This document shows, in pieces, positions 45,945 to 54,144 of a stretch of DNA of 64,000 bases. The position numbers and the translations under genes were made by a program. The DNA is from an uncultured Armatimonadota bacterium (GTDB lineage: Bacteria > Armatimonadota > Fimbriimonadia > Fimbriimonadales > Fimbriimonadaceae): positions 218,802 to 282,801 of the forward strand of contig CAIYLG010000014.1 in NCBI GenBank assembly GCA_903927025.1, given 5' to 3'. Each line of letters opens with the position of its first letter. Position 1 is the first letter of the stretch. A model generated the notes under the pieces. The model did no database searches. It was not told where the DNA came from and saw only the letters and a program-made list of their open reading frames with translations.

Positions 45945-47504
45945 ATGAGCACGCAGCCCTTGGCACGAATTCCGTTTGACAGCTTTACGCTTGGTGCTGT
46001 CTGCACCGAGATCTCGGAATTTGTCGGAGGGAAGGTCCAGGATATCCGACAGCCGAGTGCAGACTCGGTCTGCATCGGCATCTACGCCGGTGGCAGGGAA
46101 GCGATGTTGCTGCTTTGTTGCCATGCGGAGTTTGCGCGCGTCCACTTTATAACCAAGCGGCCGCCGAATCAGGCAAGTCCACCCAGCTTTTTAACGGCGC
46201 TGCGCAGCCGATTGGAAGGCGGGAGGTTGGTTGGGGTTGAGCAGGTTCTTGGAGATCGGATTCTGGATTTAAATTTCGCTTCGCCATTCGGTGATTTTCG
46301 ATTGATTGCAGAAATCATGGGAAAGCACTCCAACCTGATGCTCGTCGACGCTCAGCAGAAGGTTGTCGCGGCCGCGAAATGGGTCTCGTCTTCTAAAACC
46401 AGCCGAACGATTCAGCCAAATGCGCCGTACAGATTGCCGCCGGTTATGGCTGGAAAAGGCGATGTTAAGCAGAGCCCGTTTTACAGGAAGCTGGCGGAGT
46501 CCCTCGAAGGCTCGGCACCTAGCCCGACTTCCCCGGTGATTTCGCACGGTTACGGTGCCTATCCGTGCAGTGTCGCTTCGTTGGGATACGCGGAGAACGT
46601 ACGAGCGTCGATCAGCGTCGCTTTGGAACAGCACTATGATGCTGCCATTCCGCTTGCCGAGGTGCAAGCGCTTCGGGGAGGACTTCTTACCCAGCTTCGC
46701 CGTTTGCTTGAAGGGCGCAATGTCGCGCTGGGCAATTTGAGGGATGCAGCGGCAGCGGGTGGTAAAGCTCCAGAGTGGCAACGACTGGGAGAATTGATCT
46801 TAGCCTATGGATATTCAGCGCCTCTTGGTAATGACCGACTAGATGCTTGGGATTACGACGGATCTGAAATCAAAATCCCAATTGATCCGGACCTCGACTT
46901 TAAGTCAAATGCGGAGGCTTACTTCCTGAAGGCCAAGAAGGCAAAGGGAAGAATTGGGTTTGTCAGGGAACAGATTGAGCGCGTTGGAGCGGATGCAGCA
47001 GAAATTCAGGCGGCTCTGCTTCAAATTGAATCTGAAACTACTTTGAATCGGCTGAGAGGCTGGCAGGAAACGGCGCGCTCTAAACGATGGGTTCATCAGC
47101 AGGAGCCCGTGGCAAGGAAGAAGGAGGATCGCCCCTATGAGGGGCATCGTATTCGAGAAGCATTGGCTCCAGGGGGCTATGTCGTGCTTTATGGCGAGAA
47201 CGCCGAGAGCAATGACTACCTTACGCTGAGGGTTGCAAAGCCGAATGATATTTGGCTTCATGTCCGAGGAGCGACTTCGGCCCATGTTGTCATTGCTACT
47301 CGAAATCAACCGGACCGGGTTCAGCCAGAAACGATTCGATATGCTGCAAAACTTGCGGTGATGAACTCCACGAGCAAACACGCAGGCTACGTTCCGGTCG
47401 ACTACGTCCTGCGAAAGTACGTCCGAAAGCCACATGGTGCGGCGAAAGGTTCAGCCACCTATGCGAACGAGAAGACGATTCACATCGAGTCAGACCAGGC
47501 TTAG
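45945..47504 (+). CDS. rqcH: NFACT family protein RqcH (ribosome quality control)
   Basis: RqcH binds stalled 50S ribosomes carrying peptidyl-tRNA and recruits Ala-tRNA to add C-terminal alanine tails, marking proteins for destruction. The 519-residue protein has the NFACT-N domain (about residues 8-185), with LGDRILDLNFASPFGDF, in which the Asp-Arg pair matches the residues required for tailing, and IAEIMGKHSNLMLVD. HhH-like and coiled-coil segments follow, and the C-terminal NFACT-R domain contains LTLRVAKPNDIWLHVRGATS. It is shorter than Bacillus RqcH by about 50 residues. It is often still annotated as fibronectin-binding protein. Its stop overlaps that of the convergent glnD by 4 bases (TTAG, 47501-47504). 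Confidence 0.9.
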   Translation: MSTQPLARIPFDSFTLGAVCTEISEFVGGKVQDIRQPSADSVCIGIYAGGREAMLLLCCHAEFARVHFITKRPPNQASPPSFLTALRSRLEGGRLVGVEQVLGDRILDLNFASPFGDFRLIAEIMGKHSNLMLVDAQQKVVAAAKWVSSSKTSRTIQPNAPYRLPPVMAGKGDVKQSPFYRKLAESLEGSAPSPTSPVISHGYGAYPCSVASLGYAENVRASISVALEQHYDAAIPLAEVQALRGGLLTQLRRLLEGRNVALGNLRDAAAAGGKAPEWQRLGELILAYGYSAPLGNDRLDAWDYDGSEIKIPIDPDLDFKSNAEAYFLKAKKAKGRIGFVREQIERVGADAAEIQAALLQIESETTLNRLRGWQETARSKRWVHQQEPVARKKEDRPYEGHRIREALAPGGYVVLYGENAESNDYLTLRVAKPNDIWLHVRGATSAHVVIATRNQPDRVQPETIRYAAKLAVMNSTSKHAGYVPVDYVLRKYVRKPHGAAKGSATYANEKTIHIESDQA

Positions 47505-49885
47505 TCCTTGGCCGTGATCGCGGCAACCCTTGCCTCGACATCCAGCTTGTCCAGTGCCTCTCCGCTGGGTCCCAGGAGGTAGAACGCGGCTGTCGCGCTG
47601 CCTGCCCATTGCCCCACTCGAGCCGATGCGATGTTCCAGCCCTGTTCAGCGATGAATCGGCTAAATCGATATGGCATACCTCGACCTCTGGGAGCGCGCA
47701 CCTCAAGGATCCCAGGAATGCCTTCTACAAAGCTGTGTTTGAGAATCTGCTGTTTTCGGCTTGGGTCCTTTCCACGCCTGAGCAATAGCTGCTCCACATC
47801 TTCACGACCCTCAATCACATCAAGGAGGCTAGCAGTGACCTGATTGACGGTTGCGGTAGGAACGGGTCTTGCTGAAAAGCTGACCGTGAAGACGTCCAGC
47901 GCTACAGGGGTTTCTGCAGAAGCAGTGCAGGCTCTTATTCCGCTAACGCTGAGATCAAATGCGTAAAACACTCCCAACAGCTTGGATAAAAGCCCTGGGG
48001 CATCCAGCGCACAGATTGTGATTTCTGTTGCACTGATCTCGGATCGGTGGAACACCTCAACCGTAGGTTGTCCCGTGATGGCCTTCTTTACGAAGCCCAT
48101 GTGGAGCCGAATGACTTCTGGATGAGTGCTAGTCAGATAATAGGCTGGGAGGTGCTGAACGAACGCCTGGAGCTCTCCATCATTGTCCTGCTGACCCTTA
48201 AGCTGTCGCAAAAGTCTTTGACGGTAGACGGCAGGGTCCGGTGAGAACTGTCCGTCACCGCGCATCAAAGCATCGGTGCGAACAAACAGTTCCCTGAGGA
48301 ATGTGTCTTGAGACGGAGTCCAGGCTCCGTCGGATACCGAACTGACATCCGCGAATGTGAACAGGGTGAGGAGCGTTAGTCGATCCATGTCGCCGACGAT
48401 TGCCGCAAACTCCTCAACTGTTTGTGGGTTCAGGATGTCGCGAACGCGAATGAACTTCGCCATCGTCAGATGCTCGCGAACGAGCCAAACCACCGTGTCT
48501 TTAACGTTGGAGGGGAGGTCCCAACGATCGCAAATTGTCTCAGAAATTTCTGCACCGAAAATGCTGTGATCCTTAGTAGGATCTATCTTTCCGACATCGT
48601 GTAGGAGTGCCGCAAGATAGAGCGGCTCAAGGTCATTGACACTATCTTTTAGGTCTCCCAAAAACGTGCCCGGTTCCATTTTGTCCAGGCACCTAACCAC
48701 GCGCATAGTGTGTTCGAAGACTGTGAACTCGTGAACGGAATCTGCAGGGATCAGGACACGGCAAGCGTTTAGTTCCGGAAGAAGCTGTCCGAGGAGTCCC
48801 GATCTGTCGAGATTGCGAAGGGTGCGCTCGCCTGTCGATATCGCAAACAGGGCAGCTGGGCCACGAACGCCAATGGTTGGAGCAATGGCGATATCGGCTA
48901 CGGTGAGCCCCAATTGAGTTGCGAGGGCAATTCCTACAGAGGCTTCACCGGCATCCGCACTGCCGACAATTCGCGCTTCACCCTGGATGGCCAGAACGCC
49001 CTTCGTAAGGGAAAACCTCGATTGGCTAATCTTTTCCCTCGCGCTGCGGTAATGGTCGTGGAGGGTGGATCCGGCGGAAATGATCTCAGCGACAAGATCG
49101 TACATGTCGACATTTAACTGCTCGGCAATTTGTCCCTGTCGCTGGCGCGACAACATATCCTGATGTTTGCCGGCGTTGAGGTGGAGGAGGTTTCGTATCC
49201 GAAGAATCTGGTCGTACTCCGGAGTCGGGCGAGAAGCTCGCTCTCCAATCGCGTCTCTTAGCCAGTTGGCGCAGTGGAAGCATCGAATTCCACCGGCTCC
49301 CTCCTTCAAGTTGGGTTCGACCACAAGCGGAGTGTCATGGTATTTGTGGAGCATCTGCTCCCGCTCCCGAACCTTGGCAAGAATGAACTCACCTACTTCG
49401 AAGCTCTCGATCAGGGCTTGCTCGAGTTCCTGATTGAGCTCGTGTGAGCCAGCGATCAGGCGCATATCCATGAGGCCGGTGCGAGACCGCACGTCCAAGG
49501 CTGGGGCATCTGAGATCAGCCGGTAGGCATAGCCAACATCCATTCTGAGCGCCGTGCAGAATGCCCAGTGCAGATCTTGGAACAGCATTCTGATTGCTTG
49601 GTCAAGAATCGGCGATGCCTCATCAGATGGCACAACGGTGATGTCGATGTCGGAATAGGTGGACAGTTCGCGCCTGCCATATCCGCCGGTGGCGATAAGA
49701 GCAAACGGCGGGACCTCTGGGTGCGCACCGAGAACATCGTCGTAGATTGTCCTTACGACGTCGTCCGCAATCTCGGTATGTCGGGCACACCAACTCAAGC
49801 CAGTCGGCTTGGTCAGCAGAATGTTCAGATGAGCTTCTCGCTCATCTGCGAGACTCAAGATTTTTAGCTTTGCAGGCTCGGTCAT
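47501..49885 (-). CDS. glnD: [Protein-PII] uridylyltransferase / uridylyl-removing enzyme
   Basis: GlnD senses glutamine and adds or removes UMP on PII proteins to control nitrogen assimilation. The 794-residue protein is near the family length (E. coli 890). The nucleotidyltransferase domain (about residues 60-170) has ATGGYGRRELSTYSDIDITV. The helical linker follows, then the HD domain (about 420-540) with ALLHDVGKIDPTKDHSIF, for UMP removal, and two ACT domains (about 645-720 and 735-794) that bind glutamine. All signature residues are present. Its ATG overlaps the stop of the 520-residue membrane gene by 4 bases (ATGA), so it is the last gene of an ECF sigma operon, an unusual setting. 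No glnB or glnA is in the window. Confidence 0.95.
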   Translation of the reverse strand: MTEPAKLKILSLADEREAHLNILLTKPTGLSWCARHTEIADDVVRTIYDDVLGAHPEVPPFALIATGGYGRRELSTYSDIDITVVPSDEASPILDQAIRMLFQDLHWAFCTALRMDVGYAYRLISDAPALDVRSRTGLMDMRLIAGSHELNQELEQALIESFEVGEFILAKVREREQMLHKYHDTPLVVEPNLKEGAGGIRCFHCANWLRDAIGERASRPTPEYDQILRIRNLLHLNAGKHQDMLSRQRQGQIAEQLNVDMYDLVAEIISAGSTLHDHYRSAREKISQSRFSLTKGVLAIQGEARIVGSADAGEASVGIALATQLGLTVADIAIAPTIGVRGPAALFAISTGERTLRNLDRSGLLGQLLPELNACRVLIPADSVHEFTVFEHTMRVVRCLDKMEPGTFLGDLKDSVNDLEPLYLAALLHDVGKIDPTKDHSIFGAEISETICDRWDLPSNVKDTVVWLVREHLTMAKFIRVRDILNPQTVEEFAAIVGDMDRLTLLTLFTFADVSSVSDGAWTPSQDTFLRELFVRTDALMRGDGQFSPDPAVYRQRLLRQLKGQQDNDGELQAFVQHLPAYYLTSTHPEVIRLHMGFVKKAITGQPTVEVFHRSEISATEITICALDAPGLLSKLLGVFYAFDLSVSGIRACTASAETPVALDVFTVSFSARPVPTATVNQVTASLLDVIEGREDVEQLLLRRGKDPSRKQQILKHSFVEGIPGILEVRAPRGRGMPYRFSRFIAEQGWNIASARVGQWAGSATAAFYLLGPSGEALDKLDVEARVAAITAKD

Positions 49886-51444
49886 CTATGGAGGTAGTAG
49901 TGAACCGGCTCGTTGGTCACCAGTTCATTGAACGTGGATTCCAAACGCTGATCGGCATATACTGCCACCGGTCCCAAGACCACACTTAAGCATAGACCTG
50001 ACGCTGCCGCAAATGCACCAAACTTTGACAGTGAGAGGCTGAGGACGTGCGGCGTTGTGAGGCGATGGACAATCGCCCATATTGGTGCAGTGAGCAGGAG
50101 CATGCCAAAGCAGACGGCGGCGATTCCCGCTAGGAGCGGACTCTCCATGAATTCGGCAGGGACGCCGAGGCATCCGAAAACCGCTCCAGCGGCGGAAGTT
50201 GTTCCGACCAGATAGATCACAAACATTGCCGAGCAGATGACGCTCAGGATCAGAACAATAAGTCTGAACAGCGGGCCAAGATCTTCGGGGCGTGCATTTC
50301 GCGTATGGGTTGGGGAAACACTCAGAAATCCGGCGCACAGGCAAGCGGCGATGCCGCCCGCAATATCCTTGGTAAGCGCAAAGACAAACCCTCCAAACAC
50401 AAGCGCAATCGCAGCCGCTGTAGGAAGTCCAATCTTCTTATCGGATCGCATTTTCCAGGCTACAAACCTTCCTAGACCCCATATGGCAGTTCCAAGAAGG
50501 GCGAGAGCCGCCATTACGCTGGCCATCGAAGAGGTTACGACTGAAGAAACCGCCAGAAGCTGAGCCTCTTGGCGATTGGAATCATGTATGGTGAGGGCTC
50601 GCCAAGATTCCGTATTCGAGAAGATTGCTTTTGCCCTTGTCGTCCAGTCAGGAGTCTTTAGGATCTTGGTGAAATTGGAAACCACCTTTACTTCTCCAGT
50701 TTGGAGACTCTTTGGGCTCGGAATGGTCCCAAGCGAGCCGGAGAGGCTGTCCGCTGGATAGGTAACCAGGTCGACAATGTCCATCGCACTGACGCTGGTA
50801 GCAGAGGAATGTGCGTGCTCCCGGATGAGGTCAGCATTGAGGAGCGTTGCGTACCGGATCCTTAGGCCTGGCTCCGTATCGTAGTCCGCCCGGGCGAGAA
50901 TCTCTCTAGCTGTAGCTCTAAGGCAGGCGCCGATGTCTTCTGATCGCGTGAAGTAGATGTAGGCAAGTTGCCAAGACTGTTGAACGCCCGTCGCAGCGAC
51001 TAGGTCTGAACGCGCGGCCTTCAGTCTCTTGATTTGGTAGTCATCCCATCCCGGCTTCAAAGAGCCTGTAGCCCATTTCGATATCGCGCCCGCAACGTTG
51101 CCATTTTCAAACAGGATTGCGCTGGCCATTTGGGGCCAAAACGCGTTGCCGACATCACGAGACTCTGCGGCTGCCACAATATCCAGGAGTGATTGGGTTT
51201 CCTTTGTGCTAAATCGCTGGTGGCTGTTGAGCCTAGACGCGGCCAACTCCATCCAGAGGCCGGCTTCGGCAAGAGTCTTCGGCGGAGGGGGAGAAGTCCA
51301 GTTCGATTGAACCGCTCTCTTAATTTGCGGCTGCGAGACGTGGGATGTGAGCGCAATAAGAAACGGACGTGACACGGGGTGCACCACAAGTGTCAGGAGA
51401 GAACCGAGCGCCGCACCAAGCAGGGCTCTAGCGGTTGGACTCAT
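49882..51444 (-). CDS. Membrane protein of unknown function in the sigma-glnD operon
   Basis: This 520-residue protein is not recognised. An N-terminal hydrophobic segment (residues 5-32) is followed by a largely helical, soluble region to about residue 295. Next come four or five membrane segments between about 300 and 500, among them ASVMAALALLGTAIWGLGRF and LPTAAAIALVFGGFVFALT. The C-terminus is short and polar. No enzymatic motif is visible; the helical part could be tetratricopeptide-like, but I cannot define repeats. It overlaps the anti-sigma gene by 4 bases upstream and glnD by 4 bases downstream, so all are translated from one mRNA. A role in sensing for the anti-sigma factor is a guess from context only. 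Confidence 0.65.
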   Translation of the reverse strand: MSPTARALLGAALGSLLTLVVHPVSRPFLIALTSHVSQPQIKRAVQSNWTSPPPPKTLAEAGLWMELAASRLNSHQRFSTKETQSLLDIVAAAESRDVGNAFWPQMASAILFENGNVAGAISKWATGSLKPGWDDYQIKRLKAARSDLVAATGVQQSWQLAYIYFTRSEDIGACLRATAREILARADYDTEPGLRIRYATLLNADLIREHAHSSATSVSAMDIVDLVTYPADSLSGSLGTIPSPKSLQTGEVKVVSNFTKILKTPDWTTRAKAIFSNTESWRALTIHDSNRQEAQLLAVSSVVTSSMASVMAALALLGTAIWGLGRFVAWKMRSDKKIGLPTAAAIALVFGGFVFALTKDIAGGIAACLCAGFLSVSPTHTRNARPEDLGPLFRLIVLILSVICSAMFVIYLVGTTSAAGAVFGCLGVPAEFMESPLLAGIAAVCFGMLLLTAPIWAIVHRLTTPHVLSLSLSKFGAFAAASGLCLSVVLGPVAVYADQRLESTFNELVTNEPVHYYLHR

Positions 51445-51863
51445 CTAAGAACTGGCGGCTGATCCAATTCCAAGCGAGGAGTCTCGCGTCTTGCTTCGTT
51501 TGAATTCAGGTTGGCGCGCTTCATCTGGGTGGGAGACGAAGCGAGGTGAAGGGTCACGAAGATTACAGCGCACGCAATTGCCGCTCCAACCAGGGCTGGA
51601 GACCAATAATTGAGACTCTCCTTAACCTGCTGGACCTTGAGCTTTCGAATGACTCGGTCCTCGAACATAGGTTCGATTTCCGGTTCCATTGCGGCCAAAC
51701 GCAACATATTAAGCGCATTTGAAGTTGTGCGAGCTACTTGCGCGCACTCCTCACAGACCTCACGGTGGCGGGATAAGAATCTCTCCTCGGACGGATTGAG
51801 ATCTCGATCCTCTTGCTCACTGGTGAGTCGAATAAACTTCTTGCACCCGAAGATTCGAGGCAT
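51441..51863 (-). CDS. Zinc-containing anti-sigma factor
   Basis: This 140-residue protein has the ZAS anti-sigma layout. There is an N-terminal zinc motif, C7 with H33-x3-C37-x2-C40, then a helical linker. One membrane segment (about residues 90-108, PALVGAAIACAVIFVTLHLA) follows, with a short extracytoplasmic tail of about 32 residues. In such proteins the N-terminal domain holds the ECF sigma factor inactive until a periplasmic or redox signal arrives. It overlaps the sigma gene by one base (TGATG), the standard coupling for cognate pairs. The tail is too short for a ligand-binding domain, so the signal may come through a partner such as the 520-residue protein encoded next. Confidence 0.85.
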   Translation of the reverse strand: MPRIFGCKKFIRLTSEQEDRDLNPSEERFLSRHREVCEECAQVARTTSNALNMLRLAAMEPEIEPMFEDRVIRKLKVQQVKESLNYWSPALVGAAIACAVIFVTLHLASSPTQMKRANLNSNEARRETPRLELDQPPVLR

Positions 51864-52408
51864 CAGTCACCCACCGCCTCTATCCAAAGCTTTCTAAATC
51901 GCTCACGAGCTGTGTGCAGTCGAGAGCGTACCGTTCCGATAGGAACCTGCATCACTTCGGCAACCTCTTCATAGCTCAGCTGCTCCATTTCCCTCAGGAC
52001 AAGAGTCGTTCGCAGTTCGGTCGGCAACTGGCTCAAGAGCTTCTCAATTACCACTCGATTCTCGATATTTCCGCCGCAGTGAGGCTGAGCAGAGTCGAAT
52101 TCAACAAGCTCCGCCCTCTTCAAACGCAGTCGGTCCATGCAGAGCCGGACACAAATCCGATAAAGGTAGCCCGAGAATGCACGATCATCTCGCAGCTTGT
52201 TGATCTCACGAAACGCTTTTAGGAACGCTTCCTGAGCAACATCTTCTGCCTCATGCCGGTCTCGCAATAAGTTGGTAGCTGTTCTTACAAGCCTATTTCT
52301 GTGTCGAGCGATGAGGCACCCGAGGGCCGCTTCATCACCTTGGCGACACCGGCCTACCCATTGTCTTTCCTGGGCGGCAGCTTCAGCGGCTATTGTATGG
52401 GTCAACAT
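51863..52408 (-). CDS. ECF-type RNA polymerase sigma factor
   Basis: This 181-residue extracytoplasmic-function sigma factor recruits RNA polymerase to a set of stress or envelope genes. Region 2 (about residues 25-95) contains HRNRLVRTATNLLRDRHEAE and DVAQEAFLKAFREINKL, with the DNA-melting block AFSGYLYRICVRLCMDRLR. Region 4 (about 122-175) contains LPTELRTTLVLREMEQLSYE and EVAEVMQVPIGTVRSRLHTA, a clean helix-turn-helix. It has no C-terminal extension. The gene begins with an ATG at 52408 and leads a four-gene operon. The leader contains a small hairpin and an upstream ECF-type promoter, so autoregulation is probable. It is divergent from the LptD-like gene. Confidence 0.93.
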   Translation of the reverse strand: MLTHTIAAEAAAQERQWVGRCRQGDEAALGCLIARHRNRLVRTATNLLRDRHEAEDVAQEAFLKAFREINKLRDDRAFSGYLYRICVRLCMDRLRLKRAELVEFDSAQPHCGGNIENRVVIEKLLSQLPTELRTTLVLREMEQLSYEEVAEVMQVPIGTVRSRLHTARERFRKLWIEAVGD

Positions 52409-52422
52409 TTTAAAACCAACTT

Positions 52423-52438
52423 AGGGGTCAACTCCCCT
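52423..52438 (-). promoter_or_regulatory. Small hairpin in the leader of the sigma operon
   Basis: AGGGG at 52423-52427 pairs with CCCCT at 52434-52438 around a six-base loop, 15 bases before the sigma ATG. It lies between the predicted transcription start and the coding region, so it could affect translation of the sigma gene. The short stem makes this uncertain. Confidence 0.3.
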
Positions 52439-52450
52439 TATATGGTACAC

Positions 52451-52477
52451 GACGTGTTGGGTTTGGAACAAAGTTCG
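52451..52477 (-). promoter_or_regulatory. Predicted ECF-type promoter for the sigma operon
   Basis: On the minus strand CGAACTT (52471-52477) is followed after 16 bases by CGTC (52451-52454). This fits the general ECF pattern GAACTT-N16-CGTC. It points toward the sigma gene, whose start lies 43 bases beyond the -10. Positive autoregulation is the family norm and therefore likely; the site itself is a reading of sequence, not measured. Confidence 0.45.
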
Positions 52478-52491
52478 CCCGAAGTTCCGTT
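52465..52491 (+). promoter_or_regulatory. Predicted ECF-type promoter for the LptD-like gene
   Basis: GGAACAA (52465-52471) is followed after 16 bases by CGTT (52488-52491), pointing to the LptD-like ATG 39 bases on. It is less close to the usual -10 (CGTC) than the divergent one and overlaps it back to back. The surrounding bases form an imperfect inverted repeat (GGAAC...GTTCC). Shared control by the divergent sigma factor is inference. Confidence 0.35.
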
Positions 52492-52529
52492 CAAACAGCA
52501 AGTTGCCACCCGAGTACACTCGTAGACCT

Positions 52530-54098
52530 ATGCCCATCGCCCTGCTGATGCTGCATTCAGCACTGCTCTTTGGAGCGTGTGGGCAGAACCCGACTTCTCA
52601 CCAATTGAAGCTGGTGGGAAATGTGACGATCACCTACACCACCGGTGTGCATGACCTTTTCAAGGACACCTGGGTTTTTGACAACGGAGTGACCCTTGAG
52701 TACGACGCCTCTACAGTCCAATGTGATCATCTGGATATCGACCTGAAAGCTCAGACTGGTGTTGCTGAGGGAAACGTCCATCTGCTTGACCCGGTGGCAA
52801 GAGTGGATGCTAAAAGGCTTGAGCTTTGGTGGGGCGCGGAGGGCAGACGAGGTCATTTCGACGGGGCATTTGTGCAGGTTGGATCCAGCCGACTGAAAGC
52901 ATCCTCAGTTGATATCGCACCTGATCTTTGGGTTTTGCATGACGTTGAAGGGACCACTTCTCGCGCCCAGCCTGCCTGGTACGAAGTCCACAGCAAACTC
53001 CTCAAAATTAAGCCTGGGAAGAGTGGGAGCATCGACCACCCGACGGTTTACATTCTTGGCCACAAATTCCTGACTCTGCCGACAAGGTCGTTTAACCTAG
53101 ACAAGCGAAGCGAAGGCTTGACGATTCCAGGATTTAACTACAGCCACCAATACGGTTTGGGACTCAGTTGGGGTGGTGGGTTTCTCGTGGACCACTCGAC
53201 AGATTTCGCCTTCGGATTCGGAGTCTTTCCAAATTCTCGACCGGGATATGGGGCAAACCTCACCCGATCACTCTTGCCCGAAACTCGAGTGACCACGTTC
53301 CTCACGCCGCAGTCAGATTTTGGCGAGAGATTTGGGTATGGATTCCTTGACAACATCGTCGTCAGCAGTCCTGAATCAGAGGACGTCACAATTCGGGCGG
53401 AGAGGAAAGCTGTTTCCGTGAACTCCGTTTGGAATCAGGTCCTCAATGACCGCGGGACAACCGCCCCATTTTCAAAGGCCGTCGAAGCAGTGTATGAGCA
53501 GGGAGGGAAGATGGATGGCTTCGGCTACATCTCTCAGGTCCGGCTTCAAACCATTCGGGAATTTGGGCAATCCTACAGCGAGCGACTCCTATTGGTTGAG
53601 CAGGTTGCTCCACCACCCATCCATATCACCCCCACTCTTAGAACCATCGCCCGACTCGATGCACAGGCGTTCCTAGATGGGTATCAGTATTCTTGGATGA
53701 GAGCCATTGTTGGGCTGGCGTACACCCCAGTGAAGCAGTTTCGCCTTTCAGCGGGCGGCTATGTTTCCACTGAAACCGGCTCTCCGCAATATGAAATTGA
53801 CCCCCTTTACAGTAAGGCGGGCTACTTGGTTCGCGGAGATCTGAACTTGGGCCCAACCAAGATCAGCTTCATGCGCAAGAGAGATTCCAAGCTTGGCTGG
53901 TTCGACAAGGAATACAGTGTTTCGCAGGTAGTTGGCTGCTTCGAGCCATTCATCACCTACCGCCAGAACCCAAATGACTATGTCTTGGGCTTTCGGCTTC
54001 GGTTAGACGATCTCACAGACCTCATGACTCAGCGCCAGTTTAAGCGACCACCCTCCGAGACTCACGTGCTTAGTCCAGACCTATCTGGCAATCCTTGA
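52530..54098 (+). CDS. LptD/OstA-like outer-membrane protein
   Basis: This is a 522-residue exported protein. After a signal sequence (PIALLMLHSALLFGAC) come about 100 residues with the OstA/LptA beta-jelly-roll pattern: GVTLEYDASTVQCDHLDIDL, KAQTGVAEGNVHLLDP and ARVDAKRLELWW. The remainder alternates polar and aromatic residues in short strands, as in beta-barrels, with KSGSIDHPTVYILGHKFLTL as a typical LptD-like link. LptD inserts lipopolysaccharide into the outer membrane, but at 522 residues this is much shorter than E. coli LptD (784). The signal ends LFGAC, which could be a lipobox; a lipoprotein would be unusual for a barrel. I chose the ATG at 52530, not the frame's earlier in-frame start at 52503, for the signal. 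It is divergent from the ECF sigma operon. Confidence 0.72.
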   Translation: MPIALLMLHSALLFGACGQNPTSHQLKLVGNVTITYTTGVHDLFKDTWVFDNGVTLEYDASTVQCDHLDIDLKAQTGVAEGNVHLLDPVARVDAKRLELWWGAEGRRGHFDGAFVQVGSSRLKASSVDIAPDLWVLHDVEGTTSRAQPAWYEVHSKLLKIKPGKSGSIDHPTVYILGHKFLTLPTRSFNLDKRSEGLTIPGFNYSHQYGLGLSWGGGFLVDHSTDFAFGFGVFPNSRPGYGANLTRSLLPETRVTTFLTPQSDFGERFGYGFLDNIVVSSPESEDVTIRAERKAVSVNSVWNQVLNDRGTTAPFSKAVEAVYEQGGKMDGFGYISQVRLQTIREFGQSYSERLLLVEQVAPPPIHITPTLRTIARLDAQAFLDGYQYSWMRAIVGLAYTPVKQFRLSAGGYVSTETGSPQYEIDPLYSKAGYLVRGDLNLGPTKISFMRKRDSKLGWFDKEYSVSQVVGCFEPFITYRQNPNDYVLGFRLRLDDLTDLMTQRQFKRPPSETHVLSPDLSGNP

Positions 54099-54144
54099 AG
54101 CTCGCGTGGAATTCTCGCCCAGGGTGTAAGCTGATGCTAGGGAC

